A stretch of DNA of 64,000 bases from Sphagnum compactum (taxonomy: Eukaryota > Bryophyta > Sphagnopsida > Sphagnales): positions 15,655,495 through 15,719,494 of the forward strand of contig OZ234502.1 of the NCBI GenBank assembly GCA_965153455.1, written 5' to 3'. The notes beneath the pieces are model-generated. The model was given only the letters and a program-made list of their open reading frames with translations, did not search any database and was not told where the DNA came from. Within the stretch, counting starts at the first letter, position 1, and each line of letters opens with the position of its first letter. This document shows positions 23,311 to 35,116 of this stretch, piece by piece. The position numbers and the translations under genes are program-made.

Positions 23311-25729
23311 TTGGTAAATAATTGTTGTAGCATGTCCTCTAACAATATAAAGCTTTCAAGCTTGTTCACAACCAAATTATTAGGCCGTACAATGGTGAGC
23401 TCATTTGCATAAGAGTCCACCAACTTGAAGGCATCCATCTCTAATGATGATTCAACAAACCGCAGACGCAAAAAACACAAAAGAATTCGAGAAACATGAT
23501 GAGCAATAAACATGGTGCAAGCATGAAAATAATTAATAAAAGAAAAATGTAAAATTAATTAAAAAATCTCACCTCTTAATATACAGCTCTTCTTTGTAAC
23601 GGCAAATGAAAGCTCAGAAAAATGACTCCTAAATGCATGAAATATATAGCACCATCTCCAAAGGATGCATTCATAAACATGTTATCTCAACCTAACGAAT
23701 ACCAATTTTTTCTTCATGGAGCTCCATGCAAATGGCCGGGCCTGGGTATCACATAGATTTTACAAAACCCTAAACCCACATGTTTGAATAGCCCTAACAC
23801 ATCACATTCACTAAGAATCGACAACTAGGTTCTCAATCTTTTGACTGGTAACTTGATGACCTATGGATAGGTTCCTCTATACCCTAGTGCATACCTAGCA
23901 TTTTCCTGATACCAAAGCAACACTGGTATGGACCAGCCAATGCAAAATGCACAGAAAAATTTCCGATTCCATGTAAAGCCCTTAAATTTACATGCCCTTA
24001 AATTTTGACCAAGGACTCAGAAGCAACCTTGTCGAAAATTGTTGATGGAAATATGCATGAAAATTATTAATTTGTTTTCACCAAAAGACTTTATGCATGT
24101 AAAAACTTGTGGATCAGTACCACCATGTCCAAGTGAGGCAGCAAATGTGCAGGTTGCACAATAGGCTTTTGTTAGGGTTTAGGGTTTGAAGTGAACATAA
24201 AGCATGCCGAATGTGTGTATGTTGTGTGTGTGCGTGTGTGAGGGAGGAGGGTGCAGGGCAAAAATTGAACCGAGAATTCACAACTGGAGTGTTGCAAACC
24301 TACTTGTTTAACCTACCCCAAGTGATTGCAATCATGCTTTCCCAAAACAAACTACATGACTCACCTTGCCCTCAACTACTACTACTACTATGACTACAAA
24401 ACTTGCAACCAGCCACAAATTATATATGGGTCTTTTGGATAACTAACATTGTACAGGACACCACAGCCATTTCTTGTGTTCATAATTTGTTGATCACAAG
24501 AGAGTTGATCATCATGAGAAGGTGGATAACCATCTTGTTCTTTTTTTTAATAATCACAGCTTGCTATAACTATCCACACGTAATGTGACTTCGATTAATC
24601 ATGTATGGGGATCCCAAGTTCAAAAACAATTTCCTTTGCCATGGGCATTTTTGATTGGCTCATCACAAAATAAAATAAATCAAGCTTTGGACAGTCTCAA
24701 AATAGAAACATTGTGATTTTCTCCTTCTTTGGGCTGGCTCATAAAGGTTAACGAAGAATAGAACTAAGGGCTAAGGATATGGAATGGAGTGAGGCACCAT
24801 TGAGAACCCATTGAGAACTTCATGGGAACATGCTAGGAATAACAAAAATTCATCTGTCTTAGGCCAAAATTCTCCTTTTTCAAAACAGAGTCGCCAAATT
24901 TGAAATATTTTTTTTTGGGGGGAGAGTGTGTGGCTACAGGTTTTTACTGACTAATGTTTTAAAATGGTCCTCTACAAAAGTATCGCCAATTAAGTTGAAA
25001 TATGCCTGGGGATGCTCGCCACATATGCTACAATATACATTTGAGAGAAAAAAAAAAAAAAAACACATTATAGGCTAGATTTACCACCATATAAAGCAGG
25101 CCAAGAGAAAACTTCAAGTCATTTGTTGCTGTAGAAAAACAAAAAAAATTTAATCAATTTTTTGCACTAGTCTGACAGACTAATTAATGATTTCAGTCAC
25201 CATTAACTTAGTCTGTAAACAAACATGATTACCCAAATTACAGTTAACTATTAATGAAAATTTGAAGAGTATTAGTGGGTGTTTTTTTTTTTTTTTTTTT
25301 TGGTGGGGGGTTTCTCTTTCAAACTTGGGCTCCAATTGCTTCTAGTTTTTGGCCAACTTCAGTTCTAATAATTAATTGCAAGCTTGTGCTGTTACTTCAG
25401 TAGGAGATTTGTGAAGAGTTGCAATAACTAACTAGCTTTACAATCAAGCAAGAAAAACAGGAAGTAATTTGCTTTTGTTTTTGCTTTTGTGTTTGTTTTG
25501 TTTTGTTCAAAAACTTGCTTGTTTTGTTACATTTTTGGTTTTGGTTTTGGTTTTGGCTTTTCCAAAGATACAAGTTGGCTTTGGCTTAATCACCAAGATT
25601 AGTAACTAATCAAAAGTTAGAAGCTGATGAAAAGAACTAGGCCTAAACTTGCAGTGCTGGATTGATAATTACTAAACACAGCAGGTACTGATTGAGCCGT
25701 CATCAGATCAGATAGATCCAGTTGTTTGT
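23311..25729. other. Intergenic; short telomere-type motifs, no gene
   Basis: Contains short telomere-type motifs (AACCCTAAACCC near 23767; TAGGGTTTAGGGTTT near 24175), a TG-rich stretch near 24214-24240, an A-run near 25050 and a T-run of about 22 near 25282. Open stretches of 60-90 codons show no recognisable domain. Confidence 0.45.
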
Positions 25730-26215
25730 GCTTGTTGAGAACTTGAAGTTAAGGAATTGTTGCATAACTGTGTCGATGAGTTGAATTTAAGAAAGTGTTT
25801 CTGTTTCTGTTGTTGAGTTGAAGTTAAGGAATGCATTTTGTGTTGTTGTTGTTGTTGAATTGTAGTTAAGGAATTGTTTTGTTGTTTGTGTTTGTTGATT
25901 TGAAGTTAAGGAATTCGTTGTTAAGGATTTGTTGTTGGTGTTTGTTGAGTCCAAGTTCAAGAATTTGTTATTAAGGACTTTGTTGGTGTGTGTATTTGTT
26001 GAGTCGAAGTTCAGGAATTTGTTATTAAGGACTTTGTTGGTGTGTGTTTGTTGAGTTGAAGTTCAGGAAATTGTTGTTAAGGACTTTGTTGGTGTTTGTG
26101 TTTGTTGAGTTGAAGTTAAGGAATTGTTGTTAAGAAATTTTGTTGTTGTTGTTGTTGTTATTTGTGTTTCTGTTGGTTGAGTTGAAGTTAAACAAGTTGT
26201 TGTTGGAACAAACTA
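25730..26215. repeat. Degenerate minisatellite, TTGTTGAGTTGAAGTTAAGG-type unit
   Basis: About eight variable copies of a unit reading roughly GTTTGTTGAGTTGAAGTTAA, then GGAATTTGTTGTTAAGGACT and TTGTTGGTGTGTG, repeat at about 55-65 bp spacing. The best-conserved copies are at 25925-26120. GTT microsatellite expansions (25842-25856 and 26145-26160) interrupt it. It lies about 1.3 kb upstream of the ZF-HD start. Confidence 0.85.
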
Positions 26216-26314
26216 GGAATGGAGTGAGGAACTTAGTTAAATGCAGCACCAGTACCAGCTTTGGTCCAAGAAACTCAGCACTTGAACAAACATTTTTGCT
26301 GCTACTGCACTGAA

Positions 26315-26338
26315 GAGAGAGAGAGAGAGAGAGAGAGA
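26315..26338. repeat. (GA)12 microsatellite
   Basis: Pure GA dinucleotide run of 24 bp. Further CT runs occur at about 26480-26498 and 26917-26932. GA/CT tracts are common in plant promoters and leaders, and these lie in the likely 5' region of the ZF-HD gene. Confidence 0.9.
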
Positions 26339-27483
26339 TGGTTTTCTCGCCCTCAACTTGCAGAGTAATTTTGTGGAGCTGGAGTTTTGGATCCACCAGG
26401 AGTTTCAAGGAGGCTTTCCACCAACACTTGGATCATCACTGAGCAGGTGTTACTCTGAAAACACCATAGCCCACATGTTCTACTCTCTCTCTCTCTCTGG
26501 CTGGACAGTGGATTTACTCTAAGCTTTTGTACCTTGTTCTGCAAGCTATAGAACCCACCAGGTCTTGGAAGCCTTGCAAGAAACTTGCTGCTAACGATGA
26601 GATGACAACAATGTCTAGGTTACTATGATCATCATCATCCTGGATTAGACATGAACCATGAACCAGTAGGAAGACTTGTAAACTCTCATGACACCCAGAC
26701 TTCTTCAATCGAAAACAACATGTCTGGTACCTGATTTTGCAGCACTGGTGACTGAATCAGAGGTATAGCTGCTGAAGCAATTACAAAGTTGTTAGTGTGC
26801 AGCTGGACTGTTATGTGAAGAGCTTGCAATTCTGTTTCAGTTTTTCTGGTGTCCTTGAGGAAAATCATTCCTTGGCGGCAGCGAGTTTTGTTTTGGATTT
26901 GATCCATGTCCTCAGATCTCTCTCTCTCTCTCCAGAAATCTGGATGTTTTGCAAAGTGGATCGCGAGAACTTTTATTCACAGACATTGAAGTGTAAAGGG
27001 TTCTCATGCAGAATTGAAATTGTAGAACAATTGGGATTCTCAGTCGGACCATCCATGGGTTGAAGAAATCATGGTCACCAGCTTGGTCATGTTGCTGCAT
27101 GAGAATGCTCATCATGTGTGCCTCAAGCTTGTATCAGACCTGTAGCTAGCTCCCGAGGTTCAACAGTGATCTTGGGAAGAATCCTTTTATGTGCGACTAG
27201 AATTGGGGCTCAAGAATCCTCACATTTAATGTGCATTGCATCAAAACCCATTCTTTGATGCTGTGAGATGATCTTTACTTAGAGAAATGCTTGATTCAGC
27301 AAAGACTTGTTTGAGAGGTAGCTAGAATTTGCAGAGCTTTGTCAATCTTTGCGACTGCTGTATAAGAAGATCTAGATGTTGGTGTTCACAAGAATTGTGA
27401 GCTTGAGAAAGACATCATGATTGGCAGGATCTAATAGCAAAGTCTGGCTGCAGCTACTATATCATACCAGGAGGCTGTGGAAC

Positions 27484-30039
27484 ATGAAGCTGCAGCTGGC
27501 TGCTGATCAACCGCCACCACAGCATCCAAGTCTGGTTCTTCAAAGCTTTGAAAGCTGCACAGTTGGAGGAGATGATCAAGGAGTAAACAGTAAATTTCTG
27601 AACGAGCAAGATGTTGAGTTGATCACAGGAAGATCAGGATCAGGTACTTCAGGAGTCAGAGATCAGTGTCAAACACACCCCAACAGCCTCAGTACTACAG
27701 CTAGCACAGATCTTGCAGACGCAACCAGAGCTGCTGCAGCTTCTCCATTGCACCTCAGTATTGCAGCTGGAAGCGATCATATTGTTAGTAAAGGATCTAG
27801 CGGTGAAGCTGGAAGGTCTTCTGCTGCTGCTGCTGCTGTTCACCAGGTTCATTGCTACGGAGAAGAAGAGCCACACACCAATATGGAAGATCAGAGAGAA
27901 GTTTTGGGGGTAGAAAGCTGCAGCAGGCACACAAAGGAGAGCTCAGAGCCCCGCATTATGAGAGAGCAAGAAGCTGTGGATTTGGGTGGAGGTGATATTC
28001 AAAGCAGACATGTGAGAGATGTCACGGTGCAGGCCAATGACTTCCAGACTTGGAGGTACCAGCGAGATCAGCAGCTCAGAACTGCTGGAGCTGCTGCTGC
28101 TACTCTAGCTGGGAGGAGAGACAAACTGGATTCAGAACCCACTGCAGCTCAATGTGTAAGTCTGGAAGGTGCTGCTGCTGCTCCTCGTGGTGTTATGTAT
28201 CGAGAATGCCAGAAGAACTTAGCGGCAGATCGAGGAGTCTGTGCCATAGATGGTTGTGGAGAATTCATGCCATCAGGTTTGTTGTCCACTGCTCTTGATA
28301 ATCTCTGTGCAAATCTCCTTGAGTAATTTGATGAATGCTTGCAGCTCTAAACTGCTTCTCTCATCTTGATCTCCAGATGTCAAACTTGCACTGTAAGGAG
28401 TATCTGTGTATGTCGAGTAGACTGTCAGTGACTATCATCAGTTTGCAAAGTTGTGAAGTTCACCCATGATTGGACCTCCTGATTCCTTTTGATGTTATCA
28501 ATCTTCATGATGCTCCTTCAAGGCAATCTTTTAGGATTTAGGGTGTGGCAGGTGTCAAAGTGCTTTTGTGATTGTAATATGGGGGCACATGCAGGAAGAG
28601 AAGGCAAGAATGCTTTGACATGTGCAGCTTGTGGTTGCCATAGAAACTTCCATCGACGTGTGCAGTTAGCTTGGGACCATCATGACCAAGGGGGGAAAGA
28701 TGATCATGAGGACATGGAGCAGCAACAGCTGCATGAAAAAGAGGGAGCAGGGGAGAATGAGCATGTCACTTCCATTTGCAAAATCGAGCGTGTTGCTCAT
28801 GAACTCATGGCTGCTGCAAGTCGTACCATTCCTCTTCTCTCCCAAGAGCTACCATGTCTAAGCCACCGTCATCAGAATCATCATGCAGCAGGTAGGGTTG
28901 AAGATCTCTTCATCAGAGAACGCAACGTAATGGCCAAAATCTCTGTTGAAAATCTTGACCATATTGCTAAGGTATGTGATGATTCTATCTTCATTATTTT
29001 TTGATGATTCAAGTTAGCCAAGTCAGTTGTTGTAATGGATTAGATTTGTTGGTAACCTTGAAGGGTACTACTGTGATTGATTGTTTTTCTTGAGCAGATT
29101 TCATGATGATGTCTCTGTGCATAGAACAAACATTTTCTTTGTTGTGTTCTTCCTCCCACTCAGACAGTACAATGCCGATTTTGCATTTGCTGCAGTTGAT
29201 GCTTTCAACTGCTGAGTATTTAACCCTCCTCCAGAAAATGAGCTCAAGCACAACAACAATGACCCACATGCAGCACATCACAGCAAGCTCCCATGAGCAA
29301 GGAATTCAAGAGGACAAGGAATTCGATGTTGGAGCAGCATCTCCTCCAAGTCCTCTTCCTTGTGTTGCAGAGCAGGGACCTTTGTCATCAGATGTTAGCC
29401 CAGTTAGTACAGTGGAGAAGAGATCAGGACCAACAGCTGCAGCTCCAATTATGCCTGCAATGCCCCTCTATCTTCAGCCATGCAATACAGGAGCTGGTTG
29501 TATTGGTGCTGCACAAGCACTTTCCTTGGCCAGCCATCAGCATCATCATCAACATCATCATGCTACAGTTGGTAACACCACACAAGGTGTGTCTGTAACA
29601 GGAGGACTTAGCTCTCAAAGGTTATTCTTGGAACGGGGTTCAACTGGAGGAGCTTCAGAGCTTGCTGCTGCCACACGAAAGTTCAAGAGAAAGAGAACCC
29701 ATATTACAGAAGAACAACGATATAAGCTGAATCTGTTTGCAGAAAGAGCTGGATGGACTGTTGTTGGACAGCGCAAAGAAACAATCGATGCTGCTTGCAC
29801 TGACATAGGTAAAGACCCAATTCCAGGCTTATTAAGATTCAGCAAATTGACTAACCTATTTTGTAAGCTGGCCAAACTGTAGGTAGACTCTGGTTGCTCT
29901 GAATCCCAACCACATAATTTACAAGAAAACCACTCCCTTGTTTCATTGCATCTTTGTTTTCTCTTCGTGGCCTACCAAGAAATTGTGTCTTTGACATCAG
30001 TCTTGTTTGATGGAAGTCACAAATTATAAGTACTGCTCA

Positions 30040-30076
<37 letters not shown>

Positions 30077-30184
30077 CTTCCAGGTATTGAGCCAAAGACT
30101 CTCAAGTACTGGATTCACAACAGCAAACAGAAATTCAAGCGAGAACTGTCAAGTGAAGAAGGGGCAATGCAGGGGGGCCACTAA
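27484..30184 (+). CDS. Zinc-finger homeodomain (ZF-HD) transcription factor, four exons
   Basis: Exons 27484-28276, 28595-28971, 29196-29808 and 30084-30184 join in frame (phases 1, 0, 1) with GT-AG borders to give 627 residues. The ZF-HD dimerisation finger spans the first intron, from about residue 237: YRECQKN, CAIDGCGEFMPSG, then LTCAACGCHRNFHRR. The homeodomain (about 553-612) reads KRKRTHITEEQRYKLNLFAE, then AGWTV and IEPKTLKYWIHNSKQKFKRE, split by the last intron. These plant-specific nuclear factors bind AT-rich sites and dimerise through the finger. The N-terminal 236 residues are Ala/Ser/Gln-rich and unusually long, since ZF-HDs are typically 200-400 residues. The His of the canonical QKNHAA is Leu here, which may affect zinc binding. 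A 5' leader intron is possible (ATTGGCAG at 27425). The exon 3 start could alternatively be 29235. Confidence 0.88.
30044..30072. repeat. (TG)n microsatellite in the last ZF-HD intron
   Basis: About 14 TG units lie just upstream of the polypyrimidine tract and acceptor (CCTTCCAG) of the final homeodomain exon. Confidence 0.9.
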
Positions 30185-31020
30185 CTAGAACCACCAATCT
30201 GTATGTATCAGATCCTTCGTTCTAGTATGTGATGATATCATGGCTGAAGAATCACTCATACAGGGCCTAAAGAAAGAAACCTCATGCTTGATGATTATAT
30301 GCAATTTGGTGCAAAACAATAGGATTTGGTTCAAAATGTAGGGTGTTGTAAGATTTGGTGCAAAAACTTAAGATTTGATTCACAAGCAAATAAGATTGTA
30401 GATTTTCTGCTTGCGTAGCTGTTATCACATTTATCTTTTTCATGTCTTCTAGGTTCCAGCTAAAGAAGGAAGGTGGGTGAATTTTGATGTTTGGAATCAA
30501 TCAGCACCTGAGAAAATTTCTAGCTAGCTAGCGACTACATATTATGCACGTCAGAAGCTACAATAATCTTGGCATCTATGTTGGGTTATCTTCTTCTCCA
30601 TACAATTTAGAGAGACATCACATCCTCTCCCATGCACACTATGTTTGTGTTCATCACTCCCTAGTTGAAGATCAAACCATTGTTGCAATGTGCATGTGGC
30701 ATCAGAAAGCCTTTTACTGAAAAAGATTCATCGAGGCCTGTTTCCTTTCATGATTGTTGACTGTTTTATCACCTATGGATTAGTTCAGGGAGAAGAAGAG
30801 ACTAAAATGGGGCACTTAACCATTATTGAATGGGACATAGAAAGCTTTATTGTGACCCATTTTGAACAGAGTTACACCAAATTTTTCCCTTTGCAGGTCT
30901 ACATTTGTAGTCTCAAACTACTACAATTGTTTTGGTAGAAGGCAAAGGGATGAACATGCTTGGGCTCCAGGTTGGCAAGCATTGGGTCTTTTGTTAGGCT
31001 AATCTTTGCCTAGTGAACAC

Positions 31021-31138
31021 AAAGCTTTGCATTCTAATGCAAGGCAACACATGATATATGGGTTCCATAAACATTCTTCAAAGCTTTGCATTCTAATGCA
31101 AGGCAACACATGATACATGGGTTCCATAAACATTCTTC
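31021..31138. repeat. 59-bp tandem duplication
   Basis: AAAGCTTTGCATTCTAATGC begins both copies (31021 and 31080). They differ at one position (ATATATGG against ATACATGG), so the duplication is recent. Confidence 0.95.
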
Positions 31139-31944
31139 TTCACTAGTCACTTGATCATGAGGGCATGATGTCTCTAGATGCACCTACCATTTTACAAGCA
31201 AAACAACCTAATCAAGGGACCACTCCACTCTCGAAGTTGCCAAATAATTTCTAAACAAACAAACACCAATCTCAATGTGTTAGAGCGCACCTTGATTTTG
31301 CAGCTCTCCACACTAGATGTGGTGGTGTTGCATGGCAGTTTTCACCTCACACCCCTGACCTTTGAAATGTTGAGTGCAACACTAAGAGGTGTGCTAATGA
31401 ACCTCTAAGTGCATAGCAAGTCTCTCAATATGACTACATGAATGAAATACATGAAAAATTCCAATCTTAGCTTACATGATGCATTTGCTCAAACAATTGC
31501 TATAGTTGGGCACATATCTCAACAATTTAAGCATAATCTCTATTGTTTAGGTTTTGGTATATTTATTGAAATGAATATGTATATGTAGATTACATTGTTC
31601 CTTCTCATTCATGTATTAACTCAATGTAAAAAATGAAAATGATTACTTGGTGACCAATGGACGTGGTATTATTTAATTAAGTGTAATTAAAATCACTCAT
31701 GGTTATTCTTAAATATTCATATTCACTAATGTACTATATCACATTAATTTACATATTTACATGTGTTCTAGCTAGTATCCCCAAGTTTTAAGCATAACAT
31801 AAAGAAGAAACACCTTGTGTTCACCAGCTTTGTGACAACTCTCATGAGTCATGGTCTTTAGAATTTAGATTTACAAATTATGTTCTACTTTAATGATTTG
31901 ATAATTTAAATCTAAGATAATTTATATCCAATGGTCATAAGGTG

Positions 31945-32252
31945 ATTGAGGTTCTATGGCAATACCAAAAAGATGCAACAATTTTTCTGCTTCAATACAT
32001 TGATGAGTTAGTTTACAAGTTTATTGAGGTTCTATGGCAATACCAAAATATGCAACAATTTTTTGCTTCAATACATTGATGAGTTAGTTTACAAGTTTAT
32101 TGAGGTTCTATGGCAAGACCAAAATATGCAACAATTTTTTGCTTCAATACATTGATGAGTTAGTTTACAAGTTTATTGAGGTTCTTTGGCAATACCAAAA
32201 TATGCAACAATTTGTTTGCCTTGATACATTGATGAGTTAGTTTACAAGTTTA
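31945..32252. repeat. 76-bp tandem repeat, four copies
   Basis: The unit starts ATTGAGGTTCTATGGCAATA and ends GAGTTAGTTTACAAGTTT. Four head-to-tail copies run from 31945 to 32252 with few differences. It has no coding content and is a short satellite-like array. Confidence 0.95.
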
Positions 32253-32506
32253 TGCATTGTGTAATGATTTGATTTAAAATTGAATCCCATCACATTTACA
32301 TGTTTTCTGATGCTTAAATACTTACATCATTTCTATGTAGAAGTAATTGTGTACATTTTTAGGGTTACTCAGTGCATTGTTTTTCAAAATAGAATCCATT
32401 TCTTAAGCCATAGCAGGACTCCATTAACCCAATTGAGATATTGTTTGGAATTTGGATTTACCTTTACTTGGCAAATATATTTTTGTGTAAATTTGAATTT
32501 GCTATT

Positions 32507-32528
32507 AACCTAAACCCTAAACCCTAAC
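32507..32528. repeat. Short interstitial telomere-type repeat
   Basis: CCTAAACCCTAAACCCTAAC is about two and a half units of the plant telomere repeat (CCCTAAA). Reverse-orientation TTTAGGG units occur in the SDR promoter at 33188-33305. Confidence 0.85.
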
Positions 32529-33147
32529 ATGTACCTGTTTTTTAATGTTTGAATTTATCCTGACTCAACTGACAAGTATATTCATTGTTGCTACACCACC
32601 AGTGTTTGTTTTTTCAAATTTCTAATATTGTGTCATATTTGAGCATCCCAAGAGGGATTTAGCATTAAATGATGACAGGTTTGTAGAACCTTTCCAAAAA
32701 CTGAAAATCTAGTACAAAAAATTGCCCCACCCTTTGAAATTGGAGTGAAAATGTGGCTAATTCTTTTTTCAAAAAGTTTGGCCATTTTTCCTCAGAAGGC
32801 AGGGAATTTGGGTCGGAATATTCCCTTTCAATTTTAAATAATTTTTGACATTTGTGCAAAGATATATGACTGGATACCTGATACCCACCCGACACTGGTT
32901 CAAGTTTCCTTTGTATTTTCAGCTTACCTGCCTGAAGAAACCTGTTTTCAGCAAACGGGAAGGTACCAGCCATGCTGTATCGGGTCTTCTGACCAGCGGA
33001 AGGTACCAGCCAGCCTGTCACTGTTTCTAAAAGTGAAAAAATCCCAGCTCTGCTTTACGTAGGAGAAGAACCTCAGTACAGGCCCTTCCGTGATTTGAGA
33101 TCTGTGCCCAAGTATTCAGCCCTTCTCCTATACAAAAACAGTTCCAG

Positions 33148-33327
33148 CCGGTGAACATTCCTCAAAATGTGGGTTATAGGTTTATGGTTTAGGGTTCTCA
33201 AGTCTCTCTCTTGCAGTACACACGTTTCAGAGCAAGTTAACACCTGGTAGACGTTCCTCTAAATGTGGGGTTTAGGGTTTAGGCTAACTGCGGGTTTAGG
33301 GTTTTGGATTCCGAAGTCTCTCCTCGA
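33148..33327 (+). promoter_or_regulatory. Duplicated TTTAGGG-bearing leader/promoter module of the SDR gene
   Basis: Two imperfect copies of a module containing ATTCCTC-AAATGTGGG / GTTCCTCTAAATGTGGGG, then TTTAGGG motifs, then AAGTCTCTC lie at 33148-33210 and 33243-33327. The second ends directly at the SDR start codon (33330). TTTAGGG/AAACCCTAA telo boxes are known plant promoter elements. A duplicated promoter edge is the simplest reading. Confidence 0.5.
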
Positions 33328-33329
33328 CC

Positions 33330-35116
33330 ATGCTCTTCACTCTCTCGCATGGTGCTACCCTCGTTGCCATAGCCCTGAGGAGCAACAAACGAAGCGATCT
33401 GCAGCTATCTCTCAGCAGCTGCTACAGCACCTGGGCAAGGAGGAGGAGTAGGAGGGTTGATTGGGGTGCTGCCAACATCGGCCCAAATTGGAGCAGCAGA
33501 GCTTCTCTGGAAATAGCAAATTCTGGGAGAAAAACTTCAGGACAAGAACCAATGCAGACGCAAAGGTGCGCCGTCATAACAGGAGTGGCCAGATCTCGAG
33601 GAATTGGGCGTCAACTCGCATACTCTTTCATCAACCAGGTACCTACCAGATTTTCCAACTCTTAGCTTTGCGTTTCGTCTCTCGTGAGTTTTCATTCAGC
33701 GGTAAGAAAGAGGGTCTGAAAGAGCTTCGAGAATCATGGGTATATCCAAATCTCGCCAGGCTTGCTTTTAGGTTTCAATTATGTGCAGTAAATGAGAACT
33801 TGGATTTGTAAGGGTTTCGTGTGGGCTTTTGAAAATGCTCTAAGATCTTGGCATTTGTAGTTGGAGGTGAAGTGTTTGGAATTGGGTTGCAGTTTTCATC
33901 TCTGGCTTTTTGATGATTAGGGTTTCGGGGTTGTGCATATCACATTCGTGTTTCATTTGTAGGCTGAAACCCCTCTGCTTGAAATTATTGGTTTGTGATT
34001 GAGGGTTGTGCTTGCGTTGAGGCAGCAGCAGATGTCAAGCATTACTCATGGCTTGACTGACTGTTCGTTGTGTGAGACAGGGCTACAAAGTGGTAGGTGT
34101 GGATGTGCAAGAGCCTAATCAAGCTGATGATAAACTGTCCTTGGAGAGCTTTTTGTTTGTAACAGCAGATGTCAGTGATCCTGCTCAGGCTAAGCATGCA
34201 ATAACAGAAGCAGCACAATGGTGTGGCAACCAAATCCATGTCCTCGTCAACAATGCAGGCCTGAACGTTTCCCAGTTTCCTAAGTGATTGACTGTCTAGC
34301 CAGAAATTAGGTTGGTATAGGAAATGTTGCTCAGATGATGGACTCTGCTGTCTGAACATGTCTTGTTGACATTTCTCACTGTTTGCCCACAAATTGACAG
34401 ATGCTAGCCTCAGTAGTGAACCCAGCTAGTCAATGTGAAGTAAAGCTCAATTATGGAGTACAAGTCAGGGGAGGCAGCCTTGTATACCAAGACAAGGTGC
34501 AAAATTACTAAGTGGTTCATTGTGGATGGATGCTGCAGCAAAGTTGCCTCATGTGGGGAAGGAGGATCCTCTGAAGGTTTTTGCGGATACAGTAGCAGTG
34601 AATTTGAATGGGGCGTATTACATGTCACAATGTGTGCAGCCATACATGCCAGTGGGACGATCGAGTATCATTCACATTTCAAGCACACGGGCATATCAAA
34701 GTGAACCAAACACAGAAGGTTACAGTGCTTCCAAGGCTGGCCTGTGTGGTTTAACACATTCACAGGTGAAAAAAAAATTCACATCTTGTTCAACCCTGTA
34801 CTTTGCAAAAATCAATGACTAGCAATAGAAGAGTCATCTTGACTAACTTCTGATGCTTCTTTTGCAGGCAATCAGCCTGGCAGGAAAGGTGCGTGTAAAT
34901 GCCATTTTACCAGGATGGATAAACACAGATGATGCAGGGGATGGAGTGCTCAGACCTGAGGATCATGCATGGCAGCCTGTTGGCCGGGTTGGCATTCCAG
35001 AAGATGTAGCTCAAATGTGCTTGTTTTTGTGTGATGAAGAACGAGCAGGATTCATTACAGGTCAAGAGTTTGTCGTAGATGGAGGAGTTAGCAAGAAGAT
35101 GGTGTATCCAGAGTAG
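33330..35116 (+). CDS. Short-chain dehydrogenase/reductase with N-terminal targeting-like leader
   Basis: Exons 33330-33638, 34081-34283, 34513-34765 and 34868-35116 join in frame (phases 0, 2, 0) to 337 residues. Residues 1-80 are Arg/Ser-rich (ARRRSRRVDW) and look like a plastid or mitochondrial transit peptide. The Rossmann domain follows: ITG-VARSR-GIG (83-93, two residues longer than the usual TGxxxGIG), NNAG (160-163), and catalytic Asn201, Ser228, Tyr241 and Lys245 (ISSTRAYQSEPN, YSASKAG). The end GQEFVVDGGVSKKMVYPE is typical of bacterial classical SDRs. It should be an NAD(P)(H)-dependent oxidoreductase; the substrate cannot be read from sequence. All catalytic residues are present, so it looks functional. 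Start: first ATG after the promoter module. Confidence 0.87.

Larger units (their letters stand above)
30185..33140. other. Intergenic between ZF-HD and SDR genes; tandem repeats but no gene
   Basis: Holds the ZF-HD 3' flank, two tandem repeats and a short telomere-type array (listed separately). GGAAGGTACCAGCCA also occurs twice, 40 bp apart, near 32960 and 33000. Open stretches are short and unrecognised. Confidence 0.45.

Noticed and set aside
25842-26160. CRISPR-like repeat array
   Set aside because: Repeats are degenerate, contiguous and AT-rich without unique spacers, in a plant nuclear context; it is a minisatellite.
29424-29875. Minus-strand ORFs opposite ZF-HD exon 3
   Set aside because: Shadows of the coding exon; their apparent Met-rich stretch is the complement of a His-rich CAT run.
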